Assembly (NCBI RefSeq): GCF_004143485.2
Contig: NZ_ML974138.1
Coordinates: forward strand, 29,255-93,254
Direction: 5' to 3'
Origin: Halorussus amylolyticus
GTDB lineage: Archaea > Halobacteriota > Halobacteria > Halobacteriales > Haladaptataceae
DNA: 64,000 nt
The notes under the pieces are model-generated. The model was not told the DNA's origin and did not search any database. It saw only the letters and a list, made by a program, of their open reading frames with translations. Both the position numbers and the translations under genes were made by a program. Positions 51,094-60,273 of this stretch are shown here, piece after piece (position 1 is the stretch's first letter; each line of letters begins with the position of its first letter).

Positions 51094-51489
51094 TCACTCC
51101 CTGTCGGTTCCCAACACCATCACTTTCACTCGCGCGACCGCGTCGAAGTCCCGGAGTCGGTACACCAAGCCGCGCACGTCCGCGGCCGGACCCCGACAGA
51201 ACGCGGTCTCCAGACACCACTCGCCCTGATGAACGTGACTCGTCGCGGTAATCACGTCGCCGAACTCGTGCTGGACGACGTGGAGGTCGCCGATGACCGC
51301 CTCGTGTTCGTAGTCGTAGGCCAGCACCGCGGTCACGTCGCCCGTGGCGGCTTCGAGTTCGTCGTGGGACTCGACGTACTCGCGCATGGCCTCCCGGACC
51401 GCCCGCGAGCGCGAGTCGAGACCTTCGGCCCGCCACGTCTCGTCGAACGCCGCGAGCACGTCGTCGGGGACGTTGAGACTCGTTCGCAT
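51094..51489 (-). CDS. NikR-like nickel-responsive regulator
   Basis: A 131-aa ribbon-helix-helix regulator. The N-terminal RHH is MRTSLNVPDDVLAAFDETWR, then an ACT-like metal domain with the nickel ligands at H74, H85, H87 and C92 (QHEFGD, TSHVHQGEWCLE). All four NikR ligands are in place. The ATG at 51489 gives the normal length. Nickel-uptake genes are not adjacent. A leaderless TATA-like element is not obvious. Confidence 0.85.
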   Translation of the reverse strand: MRTSLNVPDDVLAAFDETWRAEGLDSRSRAVREAMREYVESHDELEAATGDVTAVLAYDYEHEAVIGDLHVVQHEFGDVITATSHVHQGEWCLETAFCRGPAADVRGLVYRLRDFDAVARVKVMVLGTDRE

Positions 51490-51584
51490 GTGGACTCGTG
51501 GTTTGCGAGGGAGATTGGGTGTTGCGAAATCCGGCGCGACCTCGAAGTGAAAGCATTTTAACACCCGCGCGAGACGGGGGCGAC

Positions 51585-52028
51585 ATGTCCCTCCAGACGA
51601 AACGACTGGCCGCCGAAGGCGCTCCCGTCGCCGCGACACTGTTCTTCTGGCACCTGCTCGCCGTGTTCGCCGGGTTCCAGAACGTCGGAGGTCCAGTCCG
51701 AACCGCCGGAGTCGTGATGGCCGTGGCCTACGTCACGCTCCGCGGGGTGGCGCTTTCGACGAAAACACAGCCGCTTTCCACCGAGGACGCGCGCGCAGTC
51801 CTCTCCGAGAACGTCCGGGTTGCGGTTCCCGCCGGACTGTGGTTCGTCGCGGCGATGGCAGTCGGCGCGCTCGAAGTGTACGTCGCCGTGTTCACCGGCA
51901 CCATCGCGGCCGCCGAGAGCGCACTCGCTGGCGCGGGTCTCGGCGTCGTCGGTCTGTACGCGGTCGCGGCCGGATACGCGGCGATTCGCGAGCGCCGACC
52001 CATCGGAGCGACCTCGACCGACGACTGA
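51585..52028 (+). CDS. Small membrane protein of unknown function
   Basis: A 147-aa protein with four predicted helices (about 17-33, 40-58, 85-102 and 112-130). TATA-like cattttaac lies at 51553-51561, about 25 bp upstream, and fits a leaderless ATG. Divergent from the NikR-like gene. Confidence 0.65.
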   Translation: MSLQTKRLAAEGAPVAATLFFWHLLAVFAGFQNVGGPVRTAGVVMAVAYVTLRGVALSTKTQPLSTEDARAVLSENVRVAVPAGLWFVAAMAVGALEVYVAVFTGTIAAAESALAGAGLGVVGLYAVAAGYAAIRERRPIGATSTDD

Positions 52029-52055
52029 GGGTCGAGAATCGATTCGCGACCTCGA

Positions 52056-52592
52056 CTACTCCCCGGCGGGCGCTTCGGGTCGCGCGTACTCGTCTATCCA
52101 CGGCGGGGCGCTCCGGCCGCCCGACCACTCGAACAGGTGGCGTTTCTCGTTGGCATAATAAAGCCGATACGCGTCCACGTAGTCGTCGGCGTGCCACCCG
52201 CCCGTGACCTGCGGCGGGTCGCTCGGTTCGCCCGGCCAATCGAGCGCCGCGACGGCCTCCGAGTCCAGCGACTCGACCGTTTCCCAGCTTCCGTGAACCT
52301 TCTCGGGCGGGTGGTCCCACCGGCGCTTCCACTCGTCGTGGGCGAACTCGGTGTACTCCCGGAGGGCGTCCCAGTTGCCGCGGTGGGCCGCGGCCCACCG
52401 CGTGAGCGGGTGGTTCGGGTGGGTGAAGTAGAGGTCGTCGCGGGCGTCCGGGTCGTCCTCGGCGTAGCCGTTCTGCTGGGCCGCGGTGGTCAACACCATC
52501 GAACACTCGAACACCGACGAGAGGACGTGGCGGTCCACCAGCCACCGGGCGGTCAGGTCGGGGTCTCGGTCGAGCCAGAAGGCGTTGACCAT
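52056..52592 (-). CDS. Conserved soluble protein of a family also seen in phages
   Basis: A 178-aa acidic protein. The start MVNAFWLDRDPDLTARWLVDRHVLSSVFECSMVL, with DRHV and the later THPNHPLTRWAA, resembles a family known from bacteria, archaea and phages with no defined function. It has many Trp and His residues. Convergent with the gene at 51585. Confidence 0.65.
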   Translation of the reverse strand: MVNAFWLDRDPDLTARWLVDRHVLSSVFECSMVLTTAAQQNGYAEDDPDARDDLYFTHPNHPLTRWAAAHRGNWDALREYTEFAHDEWKRRWDHPPEKVHGSWETVESLDSEAVAALDWPGEPSDPPQVTGGWHADDYVDAYRLYYANEKRHLFEWSGGRSAPPWIDEYARPEAPAGE

Positions 52593-52722
52593 GCGAGACG
52601 TAGGGGTCGTGCGGATTTAGGAGCGTTGGCGAGTCGCGTCTCCGCTGTATCGTGGCCCCGTTTCCGAACGGTCTCACCGGTCGTTTTCAGTCCACCCCCA
52701 ATCGTCCGTGACTCCGAACGCC

Positions 52723-53799
52723 TCAGTCGAGTTCCTCGGCGAGCGCCACGGCCTCCTCGACCGTCAGCTCCTCCTCGACCGCCCCGAGGCGGTCGAGGAG
52801 CGCCGCGATTCGGTCGCCGGTCGGTTCCCGACCCGCCCGTTCGAGCAGGCGTCGGGCCGCGCCGCGGCCCGACGCGCTCCCGAACAGGAGTCGTCGCTGG
52901 CCGCCGAACCGGGCAGGGTCGAACGGTTCGAACGTGGCCGGGTCGTCCAGCATCGCGGCGGTGTGGAGTCCGGACTCGTGGGCGAACACCTCGTCGCCGA
53001 GGAGCGACTTGGCCGACTCCACGTCCTCGTCGAGCGCGTCGAGGACCGCGTGAGCGACCGGGAGGAGGTCGTTCGCGTCGAGTTCGACTTCGACATTCTC
53101 GTCGCCGACGGCGGCCGCGGCGACGGTTTCCTCCAGTGAGGCGTTTCCGGCGCGCTCGCCGATGCCAGCGACCGACACGTCGGCCTTGGCGACCCCGAGA
53201 CGCGCGGCCGCCAGCGTGTTCGCGGTAGCGACTCCGAGGTCGTCGTGGAAGTGGACCCCGACCGTCGAGAGGTCGGTGTCGAGCGCTTCGAGGTGGTCGG
53301 TCACGCCCGCGGGCGTTCGGCTTCCCACGGTGTCTGCGACAGTGTAGCAGTCGGCGTCCACCGCGTCGAAAATCGCGTCGAGGTCGGCGGGGTCGGTCCG
53401 GAAGCCGTCCATCGCGCTGAAGTGGACCTCGGCCCCGGCGTCGCGCGCGAGGTCGGCCGCTTCGACCGCCGCCTCGGTGAGTTCCGCGCGACCCTTTCCG
53501 AGGACGCCGTCGAGTTGGCGGTCGCTGGTGGGCGCGAACAGGTCCACCACGTCCACGCCCGCGTCGAGCGCGGCCTCCACGTCGCCCGGGACCGCGCGGG
53601 CGATTCCCGTGATTCGGGCGTCGAGGTCCACGCGCGCACAGACACGAGCGGTCCGGTCGTCGGCGACCGGGAAGCCGACCTGCACGTACTCGACGCCGAG
53701 CGAATCGAGTTCGCGGGCGGCTTCGACTTTCTGGTCCACCGAGTAGCTGACGCCGGGGCGCTGTTCGCCCTCCCTGAGCGTGAGGTCGAGGAGCTTCAC
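52723..53799 (-). CDS. HMGL-like (isopropylmalate/homocitrate synthase type) enzyme
   Basis: A 358-aa TIM-barrel enzyme. The motif LTLREGEQRPGVSYS (residues 5-19) matches the condensing-synthase branch, and the metal site HFHDDLGVATAN is present. It is shorter than 2-isopropylmalate synthase (about 500 aa) and lacks the regulatory domain. The GTG start overlaps the CoA-transferase stop as GTGA. In this operon it may catalyse C-C bond cleavage or formation on a CoA ester. Confidence 0.82.
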   Translation of the reverse strand: MKLLDLTLREGEQRPGVSYSVDQKVEAARELDSLGVEYVQVGFPVADDRTARVCARVDLDARITGIARAVPGDVEAALDAGVDVVDLFAPTSDRQLDGVLGKGRAELTEAAVEAADLARDAGAEVHFSAMDGFRTDPADLDAIFDAVDADCYTVADTVGSRTPAGVTDHLEALDTDLSTVGVHFHDDLGVATANTLAAARLGVAKADVSVAGIGERAGNASLEETVAAAAVGDENVEVELDANDLLPVAHAVLDALDEDVESAKSLLGDEVFAHESGLHTAAMLDDPATFEPFDPARFGGQRRLLFGSASGRGAARRLLERAGREPTGDRIAALLDRLGAVEEELTVEEAVALAEELD

Positions 53800-55148
53800 A
53801 CCACGTCCTCCGCGCGGAGTCGGGAAATCTCCTCGGCGTCGTAGCCGAGCGCGCCGAGTACCGCGTCGGTGTCCTGTCCGAGTTCGGGCGGGTCGGTCGA
53901 TTCGACGCGGTCGAAGCCGGTCGCCTTCGCGGGGAATCTCGGCGTTCGAATCCGGTCGCCGTCCCCCTCGGTGGCGCGGATTTCGGCGAGCGCGTCGGTC
54001 TCGCGGAGGTGGGGGTCGTCACAGACCTCCTCGGTGTCGTTGACGGGTGCGACCGGGACGCTCGCGTCTTGGAGGCGCGCGACGATTTCGTCGGCGTCGA
54101 GTTCGGCGCAGGTGGCCGACACGATTTCGTTAAGCTCCTCGCGGTTGTCGAGTCGGCTCTGGAGTTCGGCGAACCGGTCGTCCTCCGCGAGGTCGAGGTC
54201 GAGCGCGTCGCAGAACCGCCGCCACTGGCGGTCCGACGAGGGACCCACGAACACCCACCTGTCGTCGGCCGATTCGAACACGTCGTAGGGTGCCCACCCG
54301 GGGTGGCTCGCGCCCATCGGTTCGGGCACGTCGTCGTAGGCCTGCGTGTACGCCAGCCAGTAGCCCATCAGCGCGACCGTGCTCTCGAACAACGGGACCG
54401 TGATGTGCTGGCCCTCGCCGGTCGCGTCGCGCTGGCGGACCGCGCCGAGAACCGTGACCGCGGCGTAGAGCGACGCCGCCATGTCCGAGAGGCTGGTCCC
54501 GCTTCTGACCGGTGGCTGACCCGAGTGGCCGGTCACGCTCATCACGCCCGAGAGGGCTTCGGCGACCGGGTCGAGCGCCGGGAACTCCTCGTACGGCCCG
54601 GGGTTGAACCCCTTGATGGAGCAGTAGACGAGTCCGTCGTCGATTTCCCGGCAGTCGTCGTAGCCCACGCCGAGGCGGTCGGCGGTCCCGGCCGCGAAGT
54701 TCTCCACCAGCACGTCGGCCTCCCGGACGAGGTCGGCGAAGATGGCGTGGCCCTCGTCGGATTTCAGGTCGAGCGAGACGCCGAGTTTGTTCCGGTTCAC
54801 GTAGTTGAACGAGCTGTTTCCGATGGGGCTCGTGTCCCGGACCGCGTCGCCGTACTCGGGGTGTTCGACCTTGATGACCTCCGCGCCGAGGTCGGCCAGA
54901 ATCATCGAGCAGAACGGCCCGGCGATGATGTGGCCGAGTTCGAGGACGGTCACGTCCGAGAGCGGGCGGCCGTCGCCGCCCGGCAGGAGTTCGGGCGCGA
55001 CTCGGCCGCCGTCGGTTCTGACGCGGGGGTCCTCCCTTCGGACCCGAGCGCCGGGACCGCGCCGTGCGGCGCGGTCCCGGCGCTCGTCGCAGTCGCTACG
55101 GTCGTCGTCTGGCTGGCTCTTCGTGGGGCGAGTGTCGTCGTCGTGCAT
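53796..55148 (-). CDS. Class III (CaiB/BaiF) CoA-transferase
   Basis: A 450-aa CoA-transferase with the CaiB core from about residue 63 (PLSDVTVLELGHIIAGPF). The first 60 residues are a low-complexity acidic/basic extension carrying a 42-bp palindrome and may not all be translated in vivo. The active-site Asp is kept (ALDPVAEALSGVMS). The ATG is 3 bp after the MalK-like stop, so translation is coupled. Parallel to the CoA-transferase at 15075-16334. Confidence 0.85.
   Translation of the reverse strand: MHDDDTRPTKSQPDDDRSDCDERRDRAARRGPGARVRREDPRVRTDGGRVAPELLPGGDGRPLSDVTVLELGHIIAGPFCSMILADLGAEVIKVEHPEYGDAVRDTSPIGNSSFNYVNRNKLGVSLDLKSDEGHAIFADLVREADVLVENFAAGTADRLGVGYDDCREIDDGLVYCSIKGFNPGPYEEFPALDPVAEALSGVMSVTGHSGQPPVRSGTSLSDMAASLYAAVTVLGAVRQRDATGEGQHITVPLFESTVALMGYWLAYTQAYDDVPEPMGASHPGWAPYDVFESADDRWVFVGPSSDRQWRRFCDALDLDLAEDDRFAELQSRLDNREELNEIVSATCAELDADEIVARLQDASVPVAPVNDTEEVCDDPHLRETDALAEIRATEGDGDRIRTPRFPAKATGFDRVESTDPPELGQDTDAVLGALGYDAEEISRLRAEDVV
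55045..55086. repeat. Perfect 19-bp inverted repeat at the 5' end of the CoA-transferase
   Basis: CGAGCGCCGGGACCGCGCC, loop GTGC, then the exact reverse complement. It encodes RRDRAARRGPGARVRR-like residues in the N-terminal extension. Confidence 0.75.
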
Positions 55149-55151
55149 CGT

Positions 55152-56279
55152 TTAGTGTGACTGCGGTGGGGATTTCGTGAGGTCGTCGCCGTGGCAGAGG
55201 GTCTGGCCCTCGGCGTCGAAGACGAACAGGTCCGCCGGGTCGAAGCCGACCCGGAGTTCGTCGCCGTGTTCGACGCCGCCGAACTCGGTCGAGACCACGT
55301 CTACCGCGGTGCCGTCGGGCGTGTGGCCGTGAACGACGAACTCGGTGCCGAGCTGTTCGACCACTTCCGCGACGACGGTGAGTTCGTACTCGCCGCCCTC
55401 CGAGGAGAGGTACTGCGGGCGAACGCCGACGGTAATCGACTCGCCGACTCTGTCCGCGAAGATGTCGGCGGGAGCCGACACCGCGAAGCCGTCGCCTTCG
55501 AGCGCGTAGGCGCCGTCGCGCTCGCCGACGACGGCGGGCAGGAGATTCGTCGAGGGCGTGCCGATGAACCGGGCAACGTAGTCCGACACCGGGTAGTCGA
55601 ACAGTTCGCCCGGCGGGGCGAACTGTTCGAGTCGGCCCTCGTTGAGCAGGATGACCTGGTCGCTCATCGTCATCGCCTCGGTCTGGTCGTGGGTGACGTA
55701 GAGGACCGTCGCGTCGAGTTCCTGATGGAGTCGCTGGACTTCGACCCGGAGCTCGGCCTTGAGCTTCGCGTCGAGGTCGCTCATCGGCTCGTCGAGCAAG
55801 AGTACGTCGGGGTCTTGGACGAACGCCGAGCCAAGCGCGACGCGCTGTTGCTGGCCGCCCGAGAGCTCCGACGGCATCTTTTCGAGCTGTTCGGTAATCT
55901 GGAGCGTCTCGGCCGCCTCGTCTATCTTGGGGTCGCGCTCTGCCTTCGGGACGCCCTGAACCTTCAGCCCGTAGCCGATGTTCTGGCGCACCGTCATGTG
56001 CGGGTAGAGCGCGATTGACTGGAACACCATCGCGCAGTTGCGCTGTTGGGGCGCTTGGTCGGTCACGTCCTCGTCGCCGAACGCGATTTCGCCGCTCGTG
56101 GGCGTCTCCAGCCCTGCGACCATCCGGAGGGTGGTCGTCTTTCCACAGCCGGACGGTCCGACGAGCGTCGTGAACGACCCCTCGGGAATCGTGAGCGAGA
56201 GGTCGTCGACCGCGACGTGGACCGAGCCTGCCGTCCGATACTCCTTCCGAATCGAATCGAGGTGAATTGCGCGTGCCAT
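55152..56279 (-). CDS. ABC transporter ATP-binding protein, MalK/UgpC type
   Basis: A 375-aa ATPase. Walker A GPSGCGKTTT (about residues 39-48), signature LSGGQQQRVALGSAF, Walker B DVLLLDEPMSDLDAK, and a C-terminal MOP/TOBE-like regulatory domain (GVRPQYLS). Carbohydrate-type. It abuts the permease gene (56280) and starts the energised half of the operon. Confidence 0.93.
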   Translation of the reverse strand: MARAIHLDSIRKEYRTAGSVHVAVDDLSLTIPEGSFTTLVGPSGCGKTTTLRMVAGLETPTSGEIAFGDEDVTDQAPQQRNCAMVFQSIALYPHMTVRQNIGYGLKVQGVPKAERDPKIDEAAETLQITEQLEKMPSELSGGQQQRVALGSAFVQDPDVLLLDEPMSDLDAKLKAELRVEVQRLHQELDATVLYVTHDQTEAMTMSDQVILLNEGRLEQFAPPGELFDYPVSDYVARFIGTPSTNLLPAVVGERDGAYALEGDGFAVSAPADIFADRVGESITVGVRPQYLSSEGGEYELTVVAEVVEQLGTEFVVHGHTPDGTAVDVVSTEFGGVEHGDELRVGFDPADLFVFDAEGQTLCHGDDLTKSPPQSH

Positions 56280-57152
56280 TTATTCGAGACCTCCGACGTT
56301 GAACCCCTGAAGCAGGTAGTTCTGGAGGAACACTGCGATGAGGAACGGCGGGATGCTGATGAGCAGCGACACCGCCATCGTTTCGCCCCACCCGATGGTG
56401 ACGCGGTCGAGAAAGAGGCTCGCTCCCACCGTGATGGTGTACATCTCGTCGCTGCTCATCACGACGCGAGCCATAGTGAAGTCGTTCCACGCGACCGCGA
56501 ACGAGAAAATCGCGGCCGAGATGTAGCCGGGTCGCGCGACCGGCAGCACCACGTCCCAGAGGGTGCGAGTCCGACTCGCGCCCCGAATCCACGCCGACTC
56601 TTCGAGCGAGATGGGAACCGTCTGGAAGTACTGCCACATGAGCCAGATGGTGAACGGCGCTGAGATGGCGGTCAGCGCCATCGTCAGCGCGAAGTAGCTG
56701 TCGAGCAGGCCGAGCGAGTAGAAGATGACGTAGAGCGGAATCGCCAGCACGATGGGGCTGAACATGTACGCGAACAGCACCGCGCGCGCCGCGAGCGTCT
56801 TGCCGGTGAACTCGAACCGGGTGAGTCCGTATCCGGCCGCCACCGCGAGCGCGGTGGACATCGTGGTCGCGCCCGCAGTCACGATGAGGCTGTTGATGAA
56901 GTACTGGACCGTGTTGGTGTCTTCGAGCAGGACCCGGAAGTTCCGGAACGTCAGGGTGTCCACGATGAGGTGGACGGTGCCGCCGCGGAACACGTCGGCG
57001 GGCGACTGGACCGCGATGGCGACCATGATGTACACCGGAATCGTCACGAAAATCGCGACGAGCGCCGCGGTGAGAATCACCGCGATTCGCTTGAGTCGGG
57101 TCTGGAGCGACTGGGGGAGTATCGACCCCGCCGCGCCTTCGCCGAGCGCCAT
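56280..57152 (-). CDS. Carbohydrate-type ABC permease, MalG/UgpE-like
   Basis: A 290-aa permease with six helices and the EAA motif (EESAWIRGASRTRTLWDVVLP). Its ATG overlaps the stop of an 18-codon mini-ORF as TGATG. Confidence 0.92.
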   Translation of the reverse strand: MALGEGAAGSILPQSLQTRLKRIAVILTAALVAIFVTIPVYIMVAIAVQSPADVFRGGTVHLIVDTLTFRNFRVLLEDTNTVQYFINSLIVTAGATTMSTALAVAAGYGLTRFEFTGKTLAARAVLFAYMFSPIVLAIPLYVIFYSLGLLDSYFALTMALTAISAPFTIWLMWQYFQTVPISLEESAWIRGASRTRTLWDVVLPVARPGYISAAIFSFAVAWNDFTMARVVMSSDEMYTITVGASLFLDRVTIGWGETMAVSLLISIPPFLIAVFLQNYLLQGFNVGGLE

Positions 57153-57208
57153 CAGGGGGTCACCTCCGTTTCGAGAACTGTCGGAAGTCCGGCCAGTTCG
57201 ACGGGCAT
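57152..57208 (-). CDS. Mini-ORF (18 aa) coupled on both sides between the two permeases
   Basis: The peptide MPVELAGLPTVLETEVTP is flanked by TGATG junctions: its start overlaps the MalF-like stop (57208) and its stop overlaps the MalG-like start (57152). It could be a coupling device or a functional microprotein. It is too short to judge by composition alone. Confidence 0.45.
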   Translation of the reverse strand: MPVELAGLPTVLETEVTP

Positions 57209-58119
57209 CAGTGAGCCACCTCCTTCTCGGGTTCGAACACCTTGAAGTAGACGACCGCCACGCCCGCGAGCAGGAAGAACATGATTCCGGCGAGCGCGGT
57301 CGCGCCGCCGAAGTTCGGCCCGTTGAACGCGAGTTCGTACACCCGAATCGGGAGCGTAGTGGTCGCGTTCAGCGGCCCGCCGCGGGTCGAGAGGTAGATG
57401 ATGTCGAATTTGTTGAACATCCAGATGCCCCGAACGAGCAGGATGATGAGGATAGCTCCCCGAAGGTGGGGAATCGTGATGTCGCGGAACGCCTGCCACG
57501 TGGACGCGCCCTCGACGCGGGCGCGCTCGTAGAGGTTCGGGTCGATTGCCTGCAGTCGCGCGAGCAGGATGAAGAAGGCGAACGAACCGAACTTCCAGAC
57601 GCTCGTGACCGCGACGGCGGCCATCGCCCACTGGATGGTCGAGAAAAAGGCGATGGGTTCGGCGATGACGCCCCACTCGACCAGCCACTGATTCAGCACG
57701 CCGATGTTGGGGTCGAGGATGAACTTCCAGATGAAGATGACGACGAGCGTGGGCAGGAGGTAGGGGAAAATCATCATCGTCCGCAAAACGTTCCCGCCTC
57801 GAATCTTCTGATTGACGACGAGCGCGAGACTCAGGCCGACGAGGAGGCTCAGCACGGTGGTCGAAACCGCGTAGAGCACGCTGTTCCAGAGGAACAGCAG
57901 GAACTCCTCGCCGGTCAGAATCTCGACGTAGTTCGAGAGTCCGACGAACACCGCGTCGGCGGTCGGATTCTGAAACAGGCTCATCCCGAGCGCGTACCCG
58001 ATGGGGATGACCCACACGAGCGTGAAGAACGCCGCAAACGGGACGAACGTCGCGAGCAGCAAGAGCCGTCGCTCGTCCAGTTTCCCGAACGAGGACTTGA
58101 CGGATTGTACCGTACTCAT
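57208..58119 (-). CDS. Carbohydrate-type ABC permease, MalF/UgpA-like
   Basis: A 303-aa permease. Helices at about 18-38 and five more from residue 80, EAA motif (YERARVEGASTWQAFRDITIP). The ATG at 58119 follows the substrate-binding gene. It pairs with the MalG-like permease. Confidence 0.92.
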   Translation of the reverse strand: MSTVQSVKSSFGKLDERRLLLLATFVPFAAFFTLVWVIPIGYALGMSLFQNPTADAVFVGLSNYVEILTGEEFLLFLWNSVLYAVSTTVLSLLVGLSLALVVNQKIRGGNVLRTMMIFPYLLPTLVVIFIWKFILDPNIGVLNQWLVEWGVIAEPIAFFSTIQWAMAAVAVTSVWKFGSFAFFILLARLQAIDPNLYERARVEGASTWQAFRDITIPHLRGAILIILLVRGIWMFNKFDIIYLSTRGGPLNATTTLPIRVYELAFNGPNFGGATALAGIMFFLLAGVAVVYFKVFEPEKEVAH

Positions 58120-58149
58120 GGAATGTTGTAGTGGAAGTTGAGATGGGTG

Positions 58150-59517
58150 TTAGTCCTGCAGACTCCGGAGTTCGTCGGCGACCCAATCGACGGTTTCGTC
58201 GGGCGAGAGTCCGCCGACTATCATCTGCTCGGCGGACTGACCCATCACCTGCTGGCCGTAGGCGTCGGCCGCGACGATGTTGGGCGCGCCGTCGTCGCCG
58301 GTCGCCAGAATCGACGTGAACGAGTCCCAGTTGTCCCGGACGAGGTCCATCACTTCGGGATGCTGTTGAATCGTCTCGTTGTTCTGGACCGCGTCGCTGT
58401 CGAGTCCCTCGCGGGTCGGCGGGAACTGGAACAGCGGCGCGGACAGCACGAAGTCCATGAATTTGTCGGACTTGCTGAAGAAGTCCACGAACTGCTTCGC
58501 GCCCTCGGTGGCACTGCCGGAGTTCCACACGACGTGGCCCTCCATGTACGCCCACCACTTGTCCTGTCCCTTGCCGTCCGGGACCGGGAACGCGGTCGGC
58601 GTGAGCTTTTCGACGAGGTCCGGGCGGTTGGCCTGGATGGTGAGAATCGGCAGACCGCCCACGCTCATGGCGGCCGCGGCGTTCTCCTGCTGGAGCGCCG
58701 AGATGCCGTCGCCCCACTCCCAGCCAGCGCCGTTGGGCGCGGACTCGGCCATCGACTGTATCCACTCGTAGGTCTCGACCGCGGCCGCGCGGTTGTCGTC
58801 GTCGTCGATAGTGACTTGGATGTCGTCGGACGGTCCCGAATAAATCTGCACGTCGTTCTGCCAGTGGTACTGGGTAATCGACGTGTCGGCGTTGTTGGTC
58901 TGGCCGGTCTGGACCACGTAGCCGTCGATGTCCTCCTCCTCGGTCACGCGTTGGGCCTCGGACTGCCACGTCTCCCACGTCGTGGGGTTCTCGTCGTAGA
59001 GGTCGTTCCGATACCACCCCATCAGCGGTTCGACCATCGTCGGCGCGAAGTAGGATTCGCCGTCGACGTTGACCGGGTCCGGGAGTCCGGTACCCTGGAC
59101 CGCGTCGCTGACCGGCGCGGCGTCGCCGTCGCGCTGGTATCGGTAGGCGTCCGAGGAGGTGTCGAAGATGATGTCCGGCGGATTCCCGGCGGCGCGCATC
59201 TTCTCCAACTGCTCGTCGGTCGAGGTGCCTTTCGAGGTGTAGGTGACTTCGACCGTGTAGTCGTATTCGTCCTCGAACTCCGCGATTATCTGGTCGATGA
59301 TTTCCTTCGAGTCGCCACGGTCCGAGAGGTACGTGATGGTGTCGGAGGTGTCACCGCCGCTCGAATCGTCGGAGGTGTCCGAATCGTCGGAGCCGTCCGA
59401 TTGCGTGGTGTCCTGTGAACCCTCGCCCGAATCGCCCATACATCCCGCAGCGGCCACCGTCGTCGCGACTGCGGCCGAACGGAGAAATCGTCGTCTCGTC
59501 GATGAGTCGTCCCTCAT
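58150..59517 (-). CDS. Carbohydrate-type substrate-binding lipoprotein
   Basis: A 455-aa family 1 solute-binding protein. Tat motif STRRRFLRS (residues 6-14), lipobox AAGC (C26), then a Ser/Asp-rich linker and the binding domain. The ATG at 59517 is used, as the upstream one (MVWLFNP) is 7 codons earlier and not typical. A TATA-like tttaaata lies near 59571-59579, leaving a leader of about 30 bp. First gene of the operon to 52723. Confidence 0.9.
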   Translation of the reverse strand: MRDDSSTRRRFLRSAAVATTVAAAGCMGDSGEGSQDTTQSDGSDDSDTSDDSSGGDTSDTITYLSDRGDSKEIIDQIIAEFEDEYDYTVEVTYTSKGTSTDEQLEKMRAAGNPPDIIFDTSSDAYRYQRDGDAAPVSDAVQGTGLPDPVNVDGESYFAPTMVEPLMGWYRNDLYDENPTTWETWQSEAQRVTEEEDIDGYVVQTGQTNNADTSITQYHWQNDVQIYSGPSDDIQVTIDDDDNRAAAVETYEWIQSMAESAPNGAGWEWGDGISALQQENAAAAMSVGGLPILTIQANRPDLVEKLTPTAFPVPDGKGQDKWWAYMEGHVVWNSGSATEGAKQFVDFFSKSDKFMDFVLSAPLFQFPPTREGLDSDAVQNNETIQQHPEVMDLVRDNWDSFTSILATGDDGAPNIVAADAYGQQVMGQSAEQMIVGGLSPDETVDWVADELRSLQD

Positions 59518-59588
59518 GGGGTTGAATAACCATACCAAACGATGATGGCCTTCTCCCCTTCACACGTTGGTTCTTTAAATACTCCGTC

Positions 59589-60269
59589 TCAATCGTCGGC
59601 GTGCGCCCCGGACCCGAGCATGAACTGTCGGTCCTCCGGAGACGAGACGCCGCTTCGGTTGTTCTGATTGAGCGCGGTTTCGAGCAGGGTTCGCTCGGCC
59701 TTTCGGAGGTGTTCGAGGAAGGTGGTGTGGCTGATATCGAGGTCGGCCGCGAGCGTCTCGGCGTCGGCCTCGCGCGGCCACTCGTAGTAGCCGCCCTGAA
59801 GCGCGGTCTCCACGACTTCGGCCTGCCGGTCGGAGAGCAGGGTTTCCGAGGCGCGATACGGGGTGAGTTGGGCGAGATGGACCGACCCGATTTCCCGGAG
59901 TTCGGCCACGATGTTCCGGAGGTCGCTCCGTCGAAACACCACGATGTCGAACACGCGCTGGGTGCCGTTGACCTGGTCCCACCACTCCATCATTCCGTGA
60001 TTGCTCCGGATTACCGGGAGCGCGCCGCACGCCCGCTTGGTGATTTTGAGGTGGGTCTCGTCCACTCGCTCGACGCTCGACACCTGCGCTGCGGTCTCGA
60101 ACGAATCGACGAACTCCTCGACCTTGTCCTCGGCGTCGATGACGAACGTGATGTGTTCGTCCTCGATGACCTCCTCGTGGCTCACCGCGAACGTCGTGTT
60201 CCACCGGTTCGTGACCTCGCTCAAGACGCAGTCGGTCTGGAGATCTAGGTAGAGTTTGGCCCGGAACAT
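59589..60269 (-). CDS. HTH-10 (bacterio-opsin-activator-like) transcriptional regulator
   Basis: A 226-aa regulator with an N-terminal sensor part and a C-terminal HTH-10 domain (DAETLAADLDISHTTFLEHL). The ATG at 60269 gives the family length; the frame to 60395 is not protein-like. It lies 71 bp upstream of the sugar-type operon on the same strand and is its likely regulator. A 10-bp inverted repeat (60274-60306) sits just upstream of its start. Confidence 0.85.
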   Translation of the reverse strand: MFRAKLYLDLQTDCVLSEVTNRWNTTFAVSHEEVIEDEHITFVIDAEDKVEEFVDSFETAAQVSSVERVDETHLKITKRACGALPVIRSNHGMMEWWDQVNGTQRVFDIVVFRRSDLRNIVAELREIGSVHLAQLTPYRASETLLSDRQAEVVETALQGGYYEWPREADAETLAADLDISHTTFLEHLRKAERTLLETALNQNNRSGVSSPEDRQFMLGSGAHADD

Positions 60270-60273
60270 CTGA

